DNA of 64,000 nt from Gilvibacter sp. SZ-19 (lineage in GTDB: Bacteria > Bacteroidota > Bacteroidia > Flavobacteriales > Flavobacteriaceae). Made by a program: the position numbers and the translations under genes. Shown piece by piece: positions 18,094 to 26,704 of this stretch. The DNA is taken from positions 1 to 64,000 of the forward strand of contig NZ_CP019333.1 in NCBI RefSeq assembly GCF_002163875.1, written 5' to 3'. The notes beneath the pieces are model-generated. The model had not been told where the DNA came from, searched no databases, and worked only from the letters and a program-made list of their open reading frames with translations. Each line of letters opens with the position of its first letter. Within the stretch, counting starts at the first letter, position 1.

Positions 18094-19254
18094 ATGATAA
18101 AAGTTCATTTAAGAAAGAAGAAATTAAGGACAGGAAAACTAAGTCTATATATTGAATATTATAAAGGCATACAAACCCTAGAAAGCGGAAAAATTAAACA
18201 CCTTAGAGATTATGAGTATTTACAACTCTATTTAGTTGCTAATCCAAAATCAGCCATTGAAAAGAAGAAGAATAAAGAGCAACTCCAATTAGCTGAGCAA
18301 ATTCTTGCAATCAGGAAAGCAGAAGTTTACCAAGGAAAGTATAGGATTCGGAGTGAACATAAAGGTAAGACCACTTTATTAGACTTTTATGAACAAAAAA
18401 AAGAGGAGCGTTATGAGACAAAAGGAAATTATGACAATTGGGAAGCAGCACAAAAGCATTTAGAAAAGTATTGTCCAAAGCATATTACCTTTAATGACGT
18501 AGATATTGATTTTATAAAAGGGTTCAAAAAATATTTGAATACGGTTGCAGTAACTAAAGGAAATAAGAAGCTGGCACAAAATACAAAACACACTTACTTT
18601 AATAAGTTTAAAGCTGCGTTGCGAGCTGCTTTTGACGAAGGCTATATGAAAGAAAACCTAATAACAAAGGTCAAAGGGTTTACTATGGGGGAATCCAAAA
18701 GAGAATATTTAACTTCTGAAGAATTGCAAAGACTTTCGAGAACCCCTTGTGAAGTTAATGTATTAAAGTCTGCCTTTTTATTTTCTGCACTTACCGGTAT
18801 AAGATGGTCGGATATCAATAAATTAACCTGGTCTGAAGTTAGAAATGAGGGAATAGATAGTTCAGGAAATGAAATCTTTCGTATCATTTTCAAGCAGAAA
18901 AAAACGGAAGGAATGGAATACTTATATATTTCTAAACAGGCAAGGGAATTACTTGGAGAACGCAAAGAGTCAAATGATCGTGTATTTACCAATCTTCATT
19001 ATAGTGCCCATATGAATTTAAAGTTATTGCGATGGTGTATGTTCGCAGGTATCACTAAACATATCACTTTTCATTCCGCCAGGCATACAAATGCTGTTCT
19101 ACTTTTAGAAAATGGAGCTGACATTTATACAGTTTCCAAAAGACTAGGACACAAAGAAATAAGAACTACAGAGATTTATGCCAAAATTATTGATAAAAAA
19201 ATGAAAGAAGCTGCGCATTTAGTGCCGAAACTAGAACTTGAAAACGTTGAATAA
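18094..19254 (+). CDS. Tyrosine-type site-specific recombinase (integrase)
   Basis: A 386-residue integrase of the type common in Bacteroidota mobile elements. Residues about 1-90 are an arm-binding-like N-terminal domain, 90-190 the SAM-like core-binding domain, 205-370 the catalytic domain. Catalytic residues visible: Arg 237 (TGIRWSDI), Lys near 270, His 327 and Arg 330 (HSARH), His 353 (LGHKEIRTTEIY) and the nucleophile Tyr 362. All are present, so it is probably active. The gene starts 161 bp after mnmE and points into the element, the usual position next to an attachment site. It should catalyse integration at, and excision from, the mnmE 3' end. Confidence 0.93.
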   Translation: MIKVHLRKKKLRTGKLSLYIEYYKGIQTLESGKIKHLRDYEYLQLYLVANPKSAIEKKKNKEQLQLAEQILAIRKAEVYQGKYRIRSEHKGKTTLLDFYEQKKEERYETKGNYDNWEAAQKHLEKYCPKHITFNDVDIDFIKGFKKYLNTVAVTKGNKKLAQNTKHTYFNKFKAALRAAFDEGYMKENLITKVKGFTMGESKREYLTSEELQRLSRTPCEVNVLKSAFLFSALTGIRWSDINKLTWSEVRNEGIDSSGNEIFRIIFKQKKTEGMEYLYISKQARELLGERKESNDRVFTNLHYSAHMNLKLLRWCMFAGITKHITFHSARHTNAVLLLENGADIYTVSKRLGHKEIRTTEIYAKIIDKKMKEAAHLVPKLELENVE

Positions 19255-19535
19255 GACTATTTTTAGGTTTTTGCTGTTTATAACTTCATGTTTCATCATT
19301 TAGGCCCATTTTATTTACTTTCAAATCAAACGCTTTACAACTTTAATTTATGAGCTTCATGAATTTTGGATTCATTTGCACTTAAATAAATGTATTTGAC
19401 TGTTTATCAATTATTTGTGAATAAAAAAATTAAACAAAACCAACCTTATACCTTCTTTCTTTTTACTTTTATTTCAAGAATTCAACAAAAAGAAACGAAG
19501 CGCTTTGTTCATTATTAATCTATAAATAGAAGAAA
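19255..19535. other. Gap between integrase and HTH genes
   Basis: 281 bp, strongly AT-rich, with no gene seen. It contains TGACTGTTTATCAA (19397-19410), which resembles TGACTGTAAATCAA next to the left end of the element (17967-17980), 12 of 14 matching. These may be recombinase or excisionase binding sites. No terminator is evident behind the integrase gene. Confidence 0.35.
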
Positions 19536-19817
19536 ATGGACAATATTAAACTAGAAGAAAAACTCGATAGAATTGAGAGCTTATTATTAGGCTCTAAACA
19601 AGTACTTACTTTGGAAGAAGCGTGTGATTATACGGGTATATCACGCAGCTATCTCTATAAATTAACTTCCGCTGGTATTATTCCTCACAGTAAACCAAAT
19701 GGTAAAATGATATTTTTTGATATCAATCGCCTAAATGAATGGCTTTTACGGAATGACCGAAAATCTAAATGTGAAATAGAGAACATGGCATTAGACTATG
19801 TTTTAAAGAAAAAATAA
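19536..19817 (+). CDS. Helix-turn-helix, excisionase-family DNA-binding protein
   Basis: A 93-residue MerR/excisionase-like (HTH_17) protein. After a short coiled N-terminus (MDNIKLEEKLDRIESLL) comes the DNA-binding unit LTLEEACDYTGISRSYLYKL and HSKPNGKMIFFDINRLNEWL, the pattern seen in proteins placed behind the integrase in Bacteroidota elements. It is probably a recombination directionality factor or a regulator of the replication/mobilization genes that start 19 bp later. Which of these it does cannot be read from sequence. Confidence 0.82.
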   Translation: MDNIKLEEKLDRIESLLLGSKQVLTLEEACDYTGISRSYLYKLTSAGIIPHSKPNGKMIFFDINRLNEWLLRNDRKSKCEIENMALDYVLKKK

Positions 19818-19836
19818 ACATCTAATTCACATCATC

Positions 19837-21042
19837 ATGAAGGCAATACCATATATAAGAGTAGGAACCTCCTATTATAAAAAAGTCCAAGCACCTACCA
19901 TCGCAGGGCATTTTAATGAAATACTGGTATCATGGAGTATTGAAACCATACGACAGGATCACGGAAAATCTTATTTAAGTAAAATCTCAAAGTATGATGG
20001 ATTTACTTGTATACCAAATCATGTTGATTTTAAACAAGAATATAAAGGTTTTTATAACATCTACTCCCCCCTTAGCAAAACGCCAAAGAAAGGTTCAATT
20101 GAAACTACCCTGCATTTTGTAAAACACATCTTTGGCAAACAATATGAACTAGGGCTGGACTATCTGCAATTATTATATGTAAAACCTATTCAAGTACTAC
20201 CTATTCTTTGTCTGGTATCTAAAGAGCGTTCAACCGGGAAAAGTACATTTCTTAAATGGCTAAAAGAAATCTTTGATAACAACCTTACTTATCTTACTAA
20301 TGATAGCTTTAGTAGTCAGTTCAATGCTGATTGGGCCAACAAATTATTGATCTGCATTGATGAAGTGCTCTTTAACAAGGAAGAACTTACAGAACGTATT
20401 AAATATTTGAGTACTACCAATATCAATAAGCTAGAGGCGAAAGGAAAAGATAAACGTGAAGTCGAATTCTTCGGGAAGTTTATCCTTTGTAGCAATAATG
20501 AAGATAACTTCATTAAAATTGATGCTAACGAAACCCGGTTCTGGGTAATCAAAGTACCAACCATTGAAAAAGAGCATACGGATTATCTGGAAAAGCTAAT
20601 TTCTGAAATCCCTGCCTTTCTCTATTTTCTTAAACACAGGCAGCTCTCTACGAAACATTTAACTCGAATGTGGTTCGCACCACAGCAAATCAAAACAGTT
20701 GCTTTGAAAAAATTAGTTCAACACAATCGCAATCGTGTTGAAAAGGAATTGGCCAGTATCATTTTAAGTGTCATGGAAAAATTTGATTTAGAAAAGGTAC
20801 ACCTATGCCCTATTGATGCCTTACATGCACTTAATAAAACAAGGGTCAAAACAGATTTAACACAACTTCGAAGATTATTAAAAAAGGATTGGAAATTAAA
20901 GAACCAGGACAACTCCAACAAATATCAAAAGTTTGTGATTTGGAGTGATGGAGATATGGATTTAAAAGATGCAAAAGGACGCTATTTTACTATAGAAAGG
21001 CCTTTCCTAGTCCAAAATTTTGATGAATCGATGACAGATTGA
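19837..21042 (+). CDS. Primase-helicase-like replication protein (DUF5906 type)
   Basis: A 401-residue protein resembling the DUF5906/SF3-helicase-like proteins found on phages and mobile elements. Residues about 125-300 form the ATPase part: LCLVSKERSTGKSTFLKWL is a Walker A motif (GKST) and LLICIDEVLF a Walker B. SNNEDNFIKIDANETRFWVI resembles the sensor region of these helicases. The C-terminal third is a DNA-binding-like tail. It probably unwinds the element's DNA during its replication or transfer. The iteron-like array starts inside the last codons of this gene. Confidence 0.72.
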   Translation: MKAIPYIRVGTSYYKKVQAPTIAGHFNEILVSWSIETIRQDHGKSYLSKISKYDGFTCIPNHVDFKQEYKGFYNIYSPLSKTPKKGSIETTLHFVKHIFGKQYELGLDYLQLLYVKPIQVLPILCLVSKERSTGKSTFLKWLKEIFDNNLTYLTNDSFSSQFNADWANKLLICIDEVLFNKEELTERIKYLSTTNINKLEAKGKDKREVEFFGKFILCSNNEDNFIKIDANETRFWVIKVPTIEKEHTDYLEKLISEIPAFLYFLKHRQLSTKHLTRMWFAPQQIKTVALKKLVQHNRNRVEKELASIILSVMEKFDLEKVHLCPIDALHALNKTRVKTDLTQLRRLLKKDWKLKNQDNSNKYQKFVIWSDGDMDLKDAKGRYFTIERPFLVQNFDESMTD

Positions 21043-21223
21043 GCCGAAGCCAGTGTTTATGGGGCTTAAGACCGTCATCACTTTGTCATCATTCTGTCAT
21101 CAAAATAAAAAGTGATGACAGAAAAAGACTTAAAAAACTCAAAAATGATGACGTGATGACAAAACGATGACAGGGAAAACTCAATGTTTATAAGCCTTTC
21201 AGAGGTATTGTCATCAAATCATC
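21030..21223. repeat. Iteron-like array of GTCATC motifs; candidate replication or transfer origin
   Basis: Eight exact copies of GTCATC or its complement GATGAC lie in under 200 bp: GATGAC at 21030; GTCATC at 21074, 21085 and 21096 (exactly 11 bp apart); GATGAC at 21114, 21147, 21155 and 21166; GTCATC at 21210; plus the imperfect ATCATC at 21218. The extended motif is TGTCATCA. The direct block followed by the inverted block, placed between the helicase-like and Toprim genes in the main gap of the replication/mobilization module, fits a binding region for a replication protein or the relaxosome. Confidence 0.65.
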
Positions 21224-21250
21224 AAAAATGTTCTAAAAAATGAAGAGCTC

Positions 21251-22102
21251 ATGAAAAAAGAAAAAATAAACTGTAAAAAAGCTCGAAATATTTGCCTACT
21301 CCAGGTGTTGGCAAAATTTGAGCATTTTCCCAAAAAGGAATCGGAAAAAGAAGCTTGGTTTCTAAGTCCATTACGGTCAGAAACACAAGCCTCTTTTAAA
21401 GTATCTAAAATAAAGAATAGATGGTATGATCATGGGTTAGGGATTGGAGGAAATGTCATAGACTTAATCATCGAAATTTTGAATTGTTCTGTTAGGGAAG
21501 CGTTGGGCTTTTTAAACAATGAAGCTTCCGTCTTCTCTTTTCAACAGCAACCAGTTTTTAAAGAAAAAAATGCAGGTTTAATCATATTAAAGGTTCGGCT
21601 AATTCAGCACCCGGGGTTGATAAATTATATGGCCTCAAGAAAAATACCATTGGTCACAGCCAAGAATTATTGTCAAGAAGTCTGGTATCAAAATAATGAC
21701 AAGACATATTTTGCTCTAGGTTTACAAAATAATGATGGAGGGTGGGAATTGCGAAACAAATACTACAAAACATCAACTTCACCCAAAACATTTAGCCATC
21801 TAAATAAGGGGCATAAAAGTTTATTGGTTACCGAAGGGATGTTTGATCTGTTATCCCTTGATAGTATGTTACAAGAGAAAATAAAAGAAGTTGATCTATT
21901 AGTGCTTAATTCAGTTGCCTTTGCAAATAATGCTGTTCCTACACTAATGAATTATGAAAAAATCCTTCTCTATTTAGACAATGACCGATCGGGTGATTTG
22001 GTAACAAACTATCTATTGGATGCATGTCCACAATCACATGATTGCAGGGAGTTTTACAAAGGATATAAAGATGCAAATGAAAAGCTGATGTCATGGATTT
22101 AA
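21251..22102 (+). CDS. Toprim-domain primase-like protein
   Basis: A 283-residue protein of the CHC2-like/Toprim type common on Bacteroidota mobilizable elements. N-terminal part: WFLSPLRSETQASFKVSKIK and WYDHGLGIGGNVIDLI resemble the DnaG zinc-binding domain region, though the usual Cys ligands are not evident. C-terminal Toprim part: SLLVTEGMFDLLSL supplies the catalytic Glu near residue 197 and ILLYLDNDRSGD the Asp-x-Asp near 240. It likely primes DNA synthesis during element replication or after transfer. It overlaps mobC by 10 bp. Confidence 0.8.
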   Translation: MKKEKINCKKARNICLLQVLAKFEHFPKKESEKEAWFLSPLRSETQASFKVSKIKNRWYDHGLGIGGNVIDLIIEILNCSVREALGFLNNEASVFSFQQQPVFKEKNAGLIILKVRLIQHPGLINYMASRKIPLVTAKNYCQEVWYQNNDKTYFALGLQNNDGGWELRNKYYKTSTSPKTFSHLNKGHKSLLVTEGMFDLLSLDSMLQEKIKEVDLLVLNSVAFANNAVPTLMNYEKILLYLDNDRSGDLVTNYLLDACPQSHDCREFYKGYKDANEKLMSWI

Positions 22103-22593
22103 GAACAAAAAAACATAACTCAAAAACAGTTGTGAAAACTGTACTTCAGTTAACTCAAGAGCATTTAAAAGATGGCGATACTATTCTTTTAGATATCGGT
22201 GAAAAAGATTTGTTGGAAACAAATTCGAGATGTGTGCCTGTGGGCACAATCTCGATTACTCCCGATGGTCGCAATGAAAAAAAGAGTCGGTTTAAGAGGA
22301 AAACCGAAGTGATCAAATTTAGGTGTACTTCCATGGAAAAAAAGTTATTGAAGAACAGGGCGAAACGATCTGGGTTGACACTCAGTGAATATTTTAGAAG
22401 AGTAGCGTTTGAAAAGAAGATTACTGAGCGCTTGACCGAAGATGAGATTATTATTTATAGCACCTTGGTTAAGTTTCATAACAACTTTAAGTCCATTGGA
22501 AATATGTATCGCAAACGAAATCCAAAACTTACCGAAGAAGTATATCGATTAGCTAATGAGATAAAAACACATTTACAAAAGTTATCGCAATGA
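22093..22593 (+). CDS. MobC-like mobilization protein
   Basis: A 166-residue protein. The first 70 residues are not recognised; from about 75 on (KTEVIKFRCTSMEKKLLKNR, then SGLTLSEYFRRVAFEKKI) it matches the ribbon-helix-helix MobC/relaxosome accessory proteins, followed by a helical tail with YSTLVKFHNNFKSIGNMYR. Such proteins bind the origin of transfer and help the relaxase nick it. It overlaps the Toprim gene upstream by 10 bp and the relaxase gene downstream by 4 bp, so the three are a tight operon. Confidence 0.82.
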   Translation: MDLRTKKHNSKTVVKTVLQLTQEHLKDGDTILLDIGEKDLLETNSRCVPVGTISITPDGRNEKKSRFKRKTEVIKFRCTSMEKKLLKNRAKRSGLTLSEYFRRVAFEKKITERLTEDEIIIYSTLVKFHNNFKSIGNMYRKRNPKLTEEVYRLANEIKTHLQKLSQ

Positions 22594-23453
22594 TAGGAAA
22601 AGGAAAAGCCATTGCACATACTCAAGCTTCGGTAGCCTATGGATGGAATCAGGAAAAGGGAGCTGAAGTTGTATTTAAGCAAGAACTGGTTGGTGATAGT
22701 CCTGCTGAAATTACTCAGGAATTTAAAATGGTCCAGGACCAGAACTATCATTGTCAAAAAAATACACTGTCCTTTGTGATCAGCCCGACCATAGAAGATG
22801 GAAAACGATTACAACAAAAAGATCTTGAAATAATCTGTAAACGATTTATGAAAGAAATGAAACTGGAGCAACGACAGGCCATAGCATTTGTTCATAGAAA
22901 TAAAGAGCATACTCATATCCACTTATATGTAAATCGTATTGATTTTCGAGGTGTAGCCTATAATGATAGTTTCATTGGAAAACGCAGTCAATATGCCGCT
23001 GAAAGAGTTGCGGAGCAAATGCAATTAACTACCGTCAAACAAGTACAGTTCGAAAAAGAGTTTTTATTGAAGGAGGTTCGACAGGAAATCAAACGAAGAC
23101 ATGAACTGACCTTAAAACAATTTACCACAAAGAATTTTGAGGATTATATAAAAGCCATGCAAACCAATGGTGTAAAAGTATTGCCAAGTATCAATAAAGC
23201 AGGAAATATTCAAGGGTTTCGCTTTGAATTCAACGGTTATAATTTGAAAGGTAGCGAAGTGCATCGTAGCATGACCGGTGGCAACATTGGGCAACGACTT
23301 TATGGTCGGTCAAATAAAGTCATAAAAAACATAGCTCCAATAAAAGTGTTGGATAAAGCTATTCCTTTAGCTCCAAGATTGGTTTTAAGTATTGCAAAGA
23401 AAATTACAAAACAAGTTGTGAAACATTCTATAGACGTAGGGATTGGAATTTAA
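22590..23453 (+). CDS. Relaxase / mobilization nuclease (MobA/VirD2 type)
   Basis: A 287-residue relaxase that would nick the origin of transfer and lead the strand into a recipient cell. The metal-binding motif III is intact: HTHIHLYVNRID (HxHxxxN) near residue 107. Upstream are NTLSFVISPTIEDGKRL and the AFVHRNKEH lead-in. The catalytic Tyr is probably in the first 25 residues (SVAYGWNQEKG). The C-terminal part from about 150 is basic and helical. Length is short but usual for Bacteroidota mobilizable elements. It follows MobC with a 4-bp overlap. Confidence 0.88.
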   Translation: MIGKGKAIAHTQASVAYGWNQEKGAEVVFKQELVGDSPAEITQEFKMVQDQNYHCQKNTLSFVISPTIEDGKRLQQKDLEIICKRFMKEMKLEQRQAIAFVHRNKEHTHIHLYVNRIDFRGVAYNDSFIGKRSQYAAERVAEQMQLTTVKQVQFEKEFLLKEVRQEIKRRHELTLKQFTTKNFEDYIKAMQTNGVKVLPSINKAGNIQGFRFEFNGYNLKGSEVHRSMTGGNIGQRLYGRSNKVIKNIAPIKVLDKAIPLAPRLVLSIAKKITKQVVKHSIDVGIGI

Positions 23454-23466
23454 AAAGATTAAAAAT

Positions 23467-23838
23467 ATGACTAGAGCTAAAGAATATATGGAATTGTTAA
23501 CTTCTGAAATGGAAGAATTCCGTAGTGACGTAAGCAGACTGGAAATTATTAATGATCAAATCCAAAATACAAAGGTGGCTATTGATTTGTCAGAAATAAA
23601 ATCACTCTTGGAGACTTATAACAATCAACTTAAAAGGCAAAGTGAACTACAAGAAAGGCAATACAGAAGATTTGAAACCTTGTTTAAAAAAGCTGGAGTA
23701 TATCCTAAATGGGCAGTTATTATTTTTATTATTGCAATCCTTATTTCAGTAGTATCATTAGTATATGCTTCTAAAACTAAAACGACCTTAGAAAAATTCA
23801 GAGGCATAAATCAAATTGAAAAGGTTATTTCTTTCTAA
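23467..23838 (+). CDS. Small coiled-coil membrane protein of mobilization module
   Basis: A 123-residue protein with a helical, charged N-terminal part and one membrane helix near residues 82-102 (WAVIIFIIAILISVVSLVYA). It resembles the DUF6730-type proteins that follow relaxase genes on flavobacterial elements; function unknown. I placed the start at 23467, 13 bp after the relaxase stop; an in-frame ATG at 23443 would overlap it by 11 bp. It is the last gene of the mobilization part; the hydrogenase cargo begins after it. Confidence 0.6.
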   Translation: MTRAKEYMELLTSEMEEFRSDVSRLEIINDQIQNTKVAIDLSEIKSLLETYNNQLKRQSELQERQYRRFETLFKKAGVYPKWAVIIFIIAILISVVSLVYASKTKTTLEKFRGINQIEKVISF

Positions 23839-24054
23839 GATAAAGTATTTTCATTACTTATATAATTTTTGATTGCCAAAATATTAAGTATCAATTACCA
23901 AGTGCAATTTTCTTTTTCTGGCTAAACTTTTTTATAGGAAAATGATTTATTCATAATTATGATATCAATATTTTAATAAATTATTAATATTAAATCAATT
24001 AATTTTAAATTACTATATTTAATCCATAAATTTTTTAACTAACCTTTAATTACT
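23839..24054. other. AT-rich leader before the hydrogenase operon
   Basis: 216 bp with very low G+C and no gene. It must hold the promoter for the hydrogenase operon unless that reads through from the mob genes, since no terminator separates them. TATATTTA (24014-24021) is one base from TAnnTTTG, but no -33 partner is clear. No recognisable operator was found. Confidence 0.4.
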
Positions 24055-25014
24055 ATGGCAAACGTTTTATGGTTACAAGGGGGAGCATGTAGTGGTAACA
24101 CTATGTCTTTTCTTAACGCGGAAGAACCAACCGTTGTAGAGCTCATCACTGATTTTGGTCTAAATATACTTTGGCATCCAACCACTGGATTGCAAATTGG
24201 TGACCAAGTACAGGATTTACTAAGAGATATTATTGCAGGTAAAGAGCAAATGGATATTCTTGTTTATGAAGGTTCATTAATTCAAGGACCAAATGGAACA
24301 GGATCAATGAATTATTTTGCTGACCGCCCAATGAAAGATTGGATTAAAGAATTATCTGAAGTAGCTGGCTATGTTGTTGCCATAGGAGATTGTGCTACAT
24401 GGGGAGGAATTCCTGCTGTACCACCTAACCCGAGTGAATCTACTGGTTTGCAGTTTCACAAAAAAAATAAAGGAGGTTTTTTAGGCGCTAACTATGTTTC
24501 TAAAGGTGGTTTGCCAGTAATCAATATACCTGGTTGTCCTGCACATCCAGATTGGATTACCCAAATACTGGTAGCAATTGCTGTTGGTCGTATTGGTGAT
24601 GTTGTAATTGATGATTATCATAGACCAAAAACATTCTTTACAGATTTTGTTCAGGATGGTTGTACTAATGTAACCAATTTTGCTCAAAAAGTAGATGGGA
24701 ACTTTGGTAAACGTGGTGGTTGCCTGTTCTATGAAGTAGGATGTAGAGGACCAATGACTAGGGCAAGTTGTAACAACATATTGTGGAACAGACAATCAAG
24801 CAAAACACGTTCAAATCATCCATGTTTAGGGTGCACTGAACCAGGTTTCCCTCATCATGATCTTAAGAAAGGAAGTGTATTCAATACTATGAAGTACCTA
24901 GGTGTTTTGCCTAAAGAAGTACCTCACGGCAGAACAAAATTAGCATATTATATGGAAGCTGGCTTCCAAAAAGTTATGCCTAAGAACCGTAGAGTAATGG
25001 AAGCTTCGAAGTAA
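24055..25014 (+). CDS. hupS: [NiFe] uptake hydrogenase small subunit, group 2a-like
   Basis: A 319-residue electron-transfer subunit carrying three iron-sulfur clusters. The N-terminus NVLWLQGGACSGNTMSFLN is almost the cyanobacterial HupS/actinobacterial Huc type. Likely ligands: C12, C113 and C161 for the proximal cluster, with Asn at position 15 where most hydrogenases have the second Cys; C203, C223 and C230 in the next group; C239, C257 and C260 in the third. There is no twin-arginine signal, so the enzyme stays in the cytoplasm. Group 2a enzymes oxidise H2, some down to atmospheric levels, feeding electrons to the respiratory chain. First gene of the cargo operon, 18 bp before hupL. Confidence 0.93.
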   Translation: MANVLWLQGGACSGNTMSFLNAEEPTVVELITDFGLNILWHPTTGLQIGDQVQDLLRDIIAGKEQMDILVYEGSLIQGPNGTGSMNYFADRPMKDWIKELSEVAGYVVAIGDCATWGGIPAVPPNPSESTGLQFHKKNKGGFLGANYVSKGGLPVINIPGCPAHPDWITQILVAIAVGRIGDVVIDDYHRPKTFFTDFVQDGCTNVTNFAQKVDGNFGKRGGCLFYEVGCRGPMTRASCNNILWNRQSSKTRSNHPCLGCTEPGFPHHDLKKGSVFNTMKYLGVLPKEVPHGRTKLAYYMEAGFQKVMPKNRRVMEASK

Positions 25015-25032
25015 CCAATTAAAACTATAGAA

Positions 25033-26625
25033 ATGTCAGTAAAAGAATTAAATATTTCACCTGTAGGTCGCGTTGAAGGCGATTTAGATGTTAAGGTGTA
25101 CATAGATAATGGTAAAGTAACTCGAGCACATACCCAAGCAGCAATGTTTCGAGGGTTTGAGAAAATTATGGCGGGTAAAGATCCACAGTCAGGTTTAATT
25201 GTAACGCCTCGAATTTGTGGTATTTGTGGAGGATCACATCTGTATTGCGCATCATCTGCTCTTGATACTGCATGGGGAACTAAACTGTCACCTAATGCTT
25301 TATTGTTAAGAGCAATAGGACAGGCTTCTGAAACTCTTCAAAGTATTCCGAGATGGTATTATGCCATTTTTGCTACAGATTTAGCTAATAAAAAATATGC
25401 CAATAAACCCCTGTATAAAGAGGTTGTAAAACGTTGGTCAGCATATGTAGGAGAAACCTTTCAAAAAGGGCTAACAGCGAGTGCCCTTCCTGTACAGATT
25501 TATGCGTTGTTTGGTGGTCAATGGCCACACTCAAGCTATATGGTACCTGGAGGTGTAATGTGTGCGCCTACTCTAAAAGATATTACAAGAGCACATGCTA
25601 TTTTAGCGCAATTTAAAAATGATTGGTTAGAACCTATTTGGCTAGGTTGTTCTATTGAGCGATACATGAAAATAAAGTCGTGGGACGACATGCTAGCTTG
25701 GGTAGAAGAAAATGAGTCGCATAAAAATAGTGACTTAGGATTATTAATCAGAGCTGGTATTGAATTTGGATTAGATAAATTTGGTCAAGGCGTTGGCAAG
25801 TTCTTGGCAACAGGAACATACTTACATAAAGATATGTATAATAATCCTACTATTGAAGGAAGAAACGATGCTTTAATAAGCTCAAGCGGATTCTTTGATG
25901 GAGAAAATTGGCATGAGTTTGATCATTTAAAAGTGAGTGAGCACGTTAAGCACTCTTGGTATGATAATCAGGAAGATGGTTTACATCCGTGGGATGAGCC
26001 GTTACCAACACCCGCAAAATCTCAAGTATTACATGATACAAATTTTGATGGACAATACTCTTGGGCTAAATCACCAAGGTATGATGGCCATGCATGCGAA
26101 ACAGGGCCACTTGCTCGCTGTGTGATGAATGCAAACCCTAACAATAAAGAACATCAAATTAGAGATCCTTTATTCGGAGATATTATCAAAAAATTAGGAC
26201 CTAGTGTATTTACACGTGTATTGGCACGTGTACATGAAGCTCCTAGAATCTATAAATTTATCGAGCAATGGTTATCAGAAATAGACCTTGATGGTGTGTT
26301 TTATAACAAACCTATTGAAAAAGATGGAAAAGGCTTTGGTGCTACCGAAGCAGCTCGAGGTGCTTTAGCTCATTGGATAGAAATAAAAGATGGTGTTATT
26401 AAAAATTATCAGGTTATGGCACCAACCACTTGGAACGTAGGGCCTAACGATGCTAATGGAAATCCTGGACCAATTGAAAGTGCTTTAACCGGCATAGAAA
26501 TTGAAGATCCAGCTGATCCTGTTGAAGTGGGTATTGTAGCCCGTTCTTTTGATTCGTGTTTAGTATGTACTGTACATGCTCATGATGAAAAAAGTGGTGT
26601 CGAATTATCGAAATTCAAGTTGTAA
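25033..26625 (+). CDS. hupL: [NiFe] uptake hydrogenase large subunit, group 2a-like
   Basis: A 530-residue catalytic subunit that binds the NiFe(CN)2CO centre. N-terminal Ni ligands: RICGICGGSH with C62 and C65. C-terminal ligands: DSCLVCTVH with C509 and C512, a DSC form of the usual DPC motif that I recall from cyanobacterial HupL. The last 15 residues after His 515 (AHDEKSGVELSKFKL) are the extension removed by the maturation protease, here encoded by the next gene. Overall length and both motifs are intact, so the subunit should be active. A strong terminator hairpin follows the stop codon. Confidence 0.95.
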   Translation: MSVKELNISPVGRVEGDLDVKVYIDNGKVTRAHTQAAMFRGFEKIMAGKDPQSGLIVTPRICGICGGSHLYCASSALDTAWGTKLSPNALLLRAIGQASETLQSIPRWYYAIFATDLANKKYANKPLYKEVVKRWSAYVGETFQKGLTASALPVQIYALFGGQWPHSSYMVPGGVMCAPTLKDITRAHAILAQFKNDWLEPIWLGCSIERYMKIKSWDDMLAWVEENESHKNSDLGLLIRAGIEFGLDKFGQGVGKFLATGTYLHKDMYNNPTIEGRNDALISSSGFFDGENWHEFDHLKVSEHVKHSWYDNQEDGLHPWDEPLPTPAKSQVLHDTNFDGQYSWAKSPRYDGHACETGPLARCVMNANPNNKEHQIRDPLFGDIIKKLGPSVFTRVLARVHEAPRIYKFIEQWLSEIDLDGVFYNKPIEKDGKGFGATEAARGALAHWIEIKDGVIKNYQVMAPTTWNVGPNDANGNPGPIESALTGIEIEDPADPVEVGIVARSFDSCLVCTVHAHDEKSGVELSKFKL

Positions 26626-26652
26626 CAGGCACAATATAAGATAGTTACATAA

Positions 26653-26686
26653 AACTTTCTTAAGGTAGCACTTAAGAAAGTTTTTT
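26653..26686 (+). terminator. Strong intrinsic terminator inside the hydrogenase operon
   Basis: AACTTTCTTAAG (26653-26664) and CTTAAGAAAGTT (26671-26682) form a perfect 12-bp stem with a 6-nt loop, followed by more T residues. It sits between hupL and the protease gene, all in the same direction, so it could end most transcripts after the structural genes or protect their 3' end. Confidence 0.85.
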
Positions 26687-26704
26687 AATTTTAAATATAT
26701 TAAT

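Noticed and set aside
23960-23997. Palindromic operator before hupS
   Set aside because: AATATT/TGAT arms look symmetrical but need shifting axes and bulges; the region is almost pure A and T, where such dyads are common by chance.
17933-24054. Full integrative and conjugative element
   Set aside because: Only integrase, replication and mob genes are seen. There are no type IV secretion, TraG/coupling ATPase or Tra pilus genes anywhere up to the right end, so it is called mobilizable only.
24055-26625. Group 1 membrane-bound respiratory hydrogenase
   Set aside because: No twin-arginine signal on the small subunit, no cytochrome b gene, and the N-terminal CSGN and C-terminal CTVHAHD motifs are of the group 2a type.
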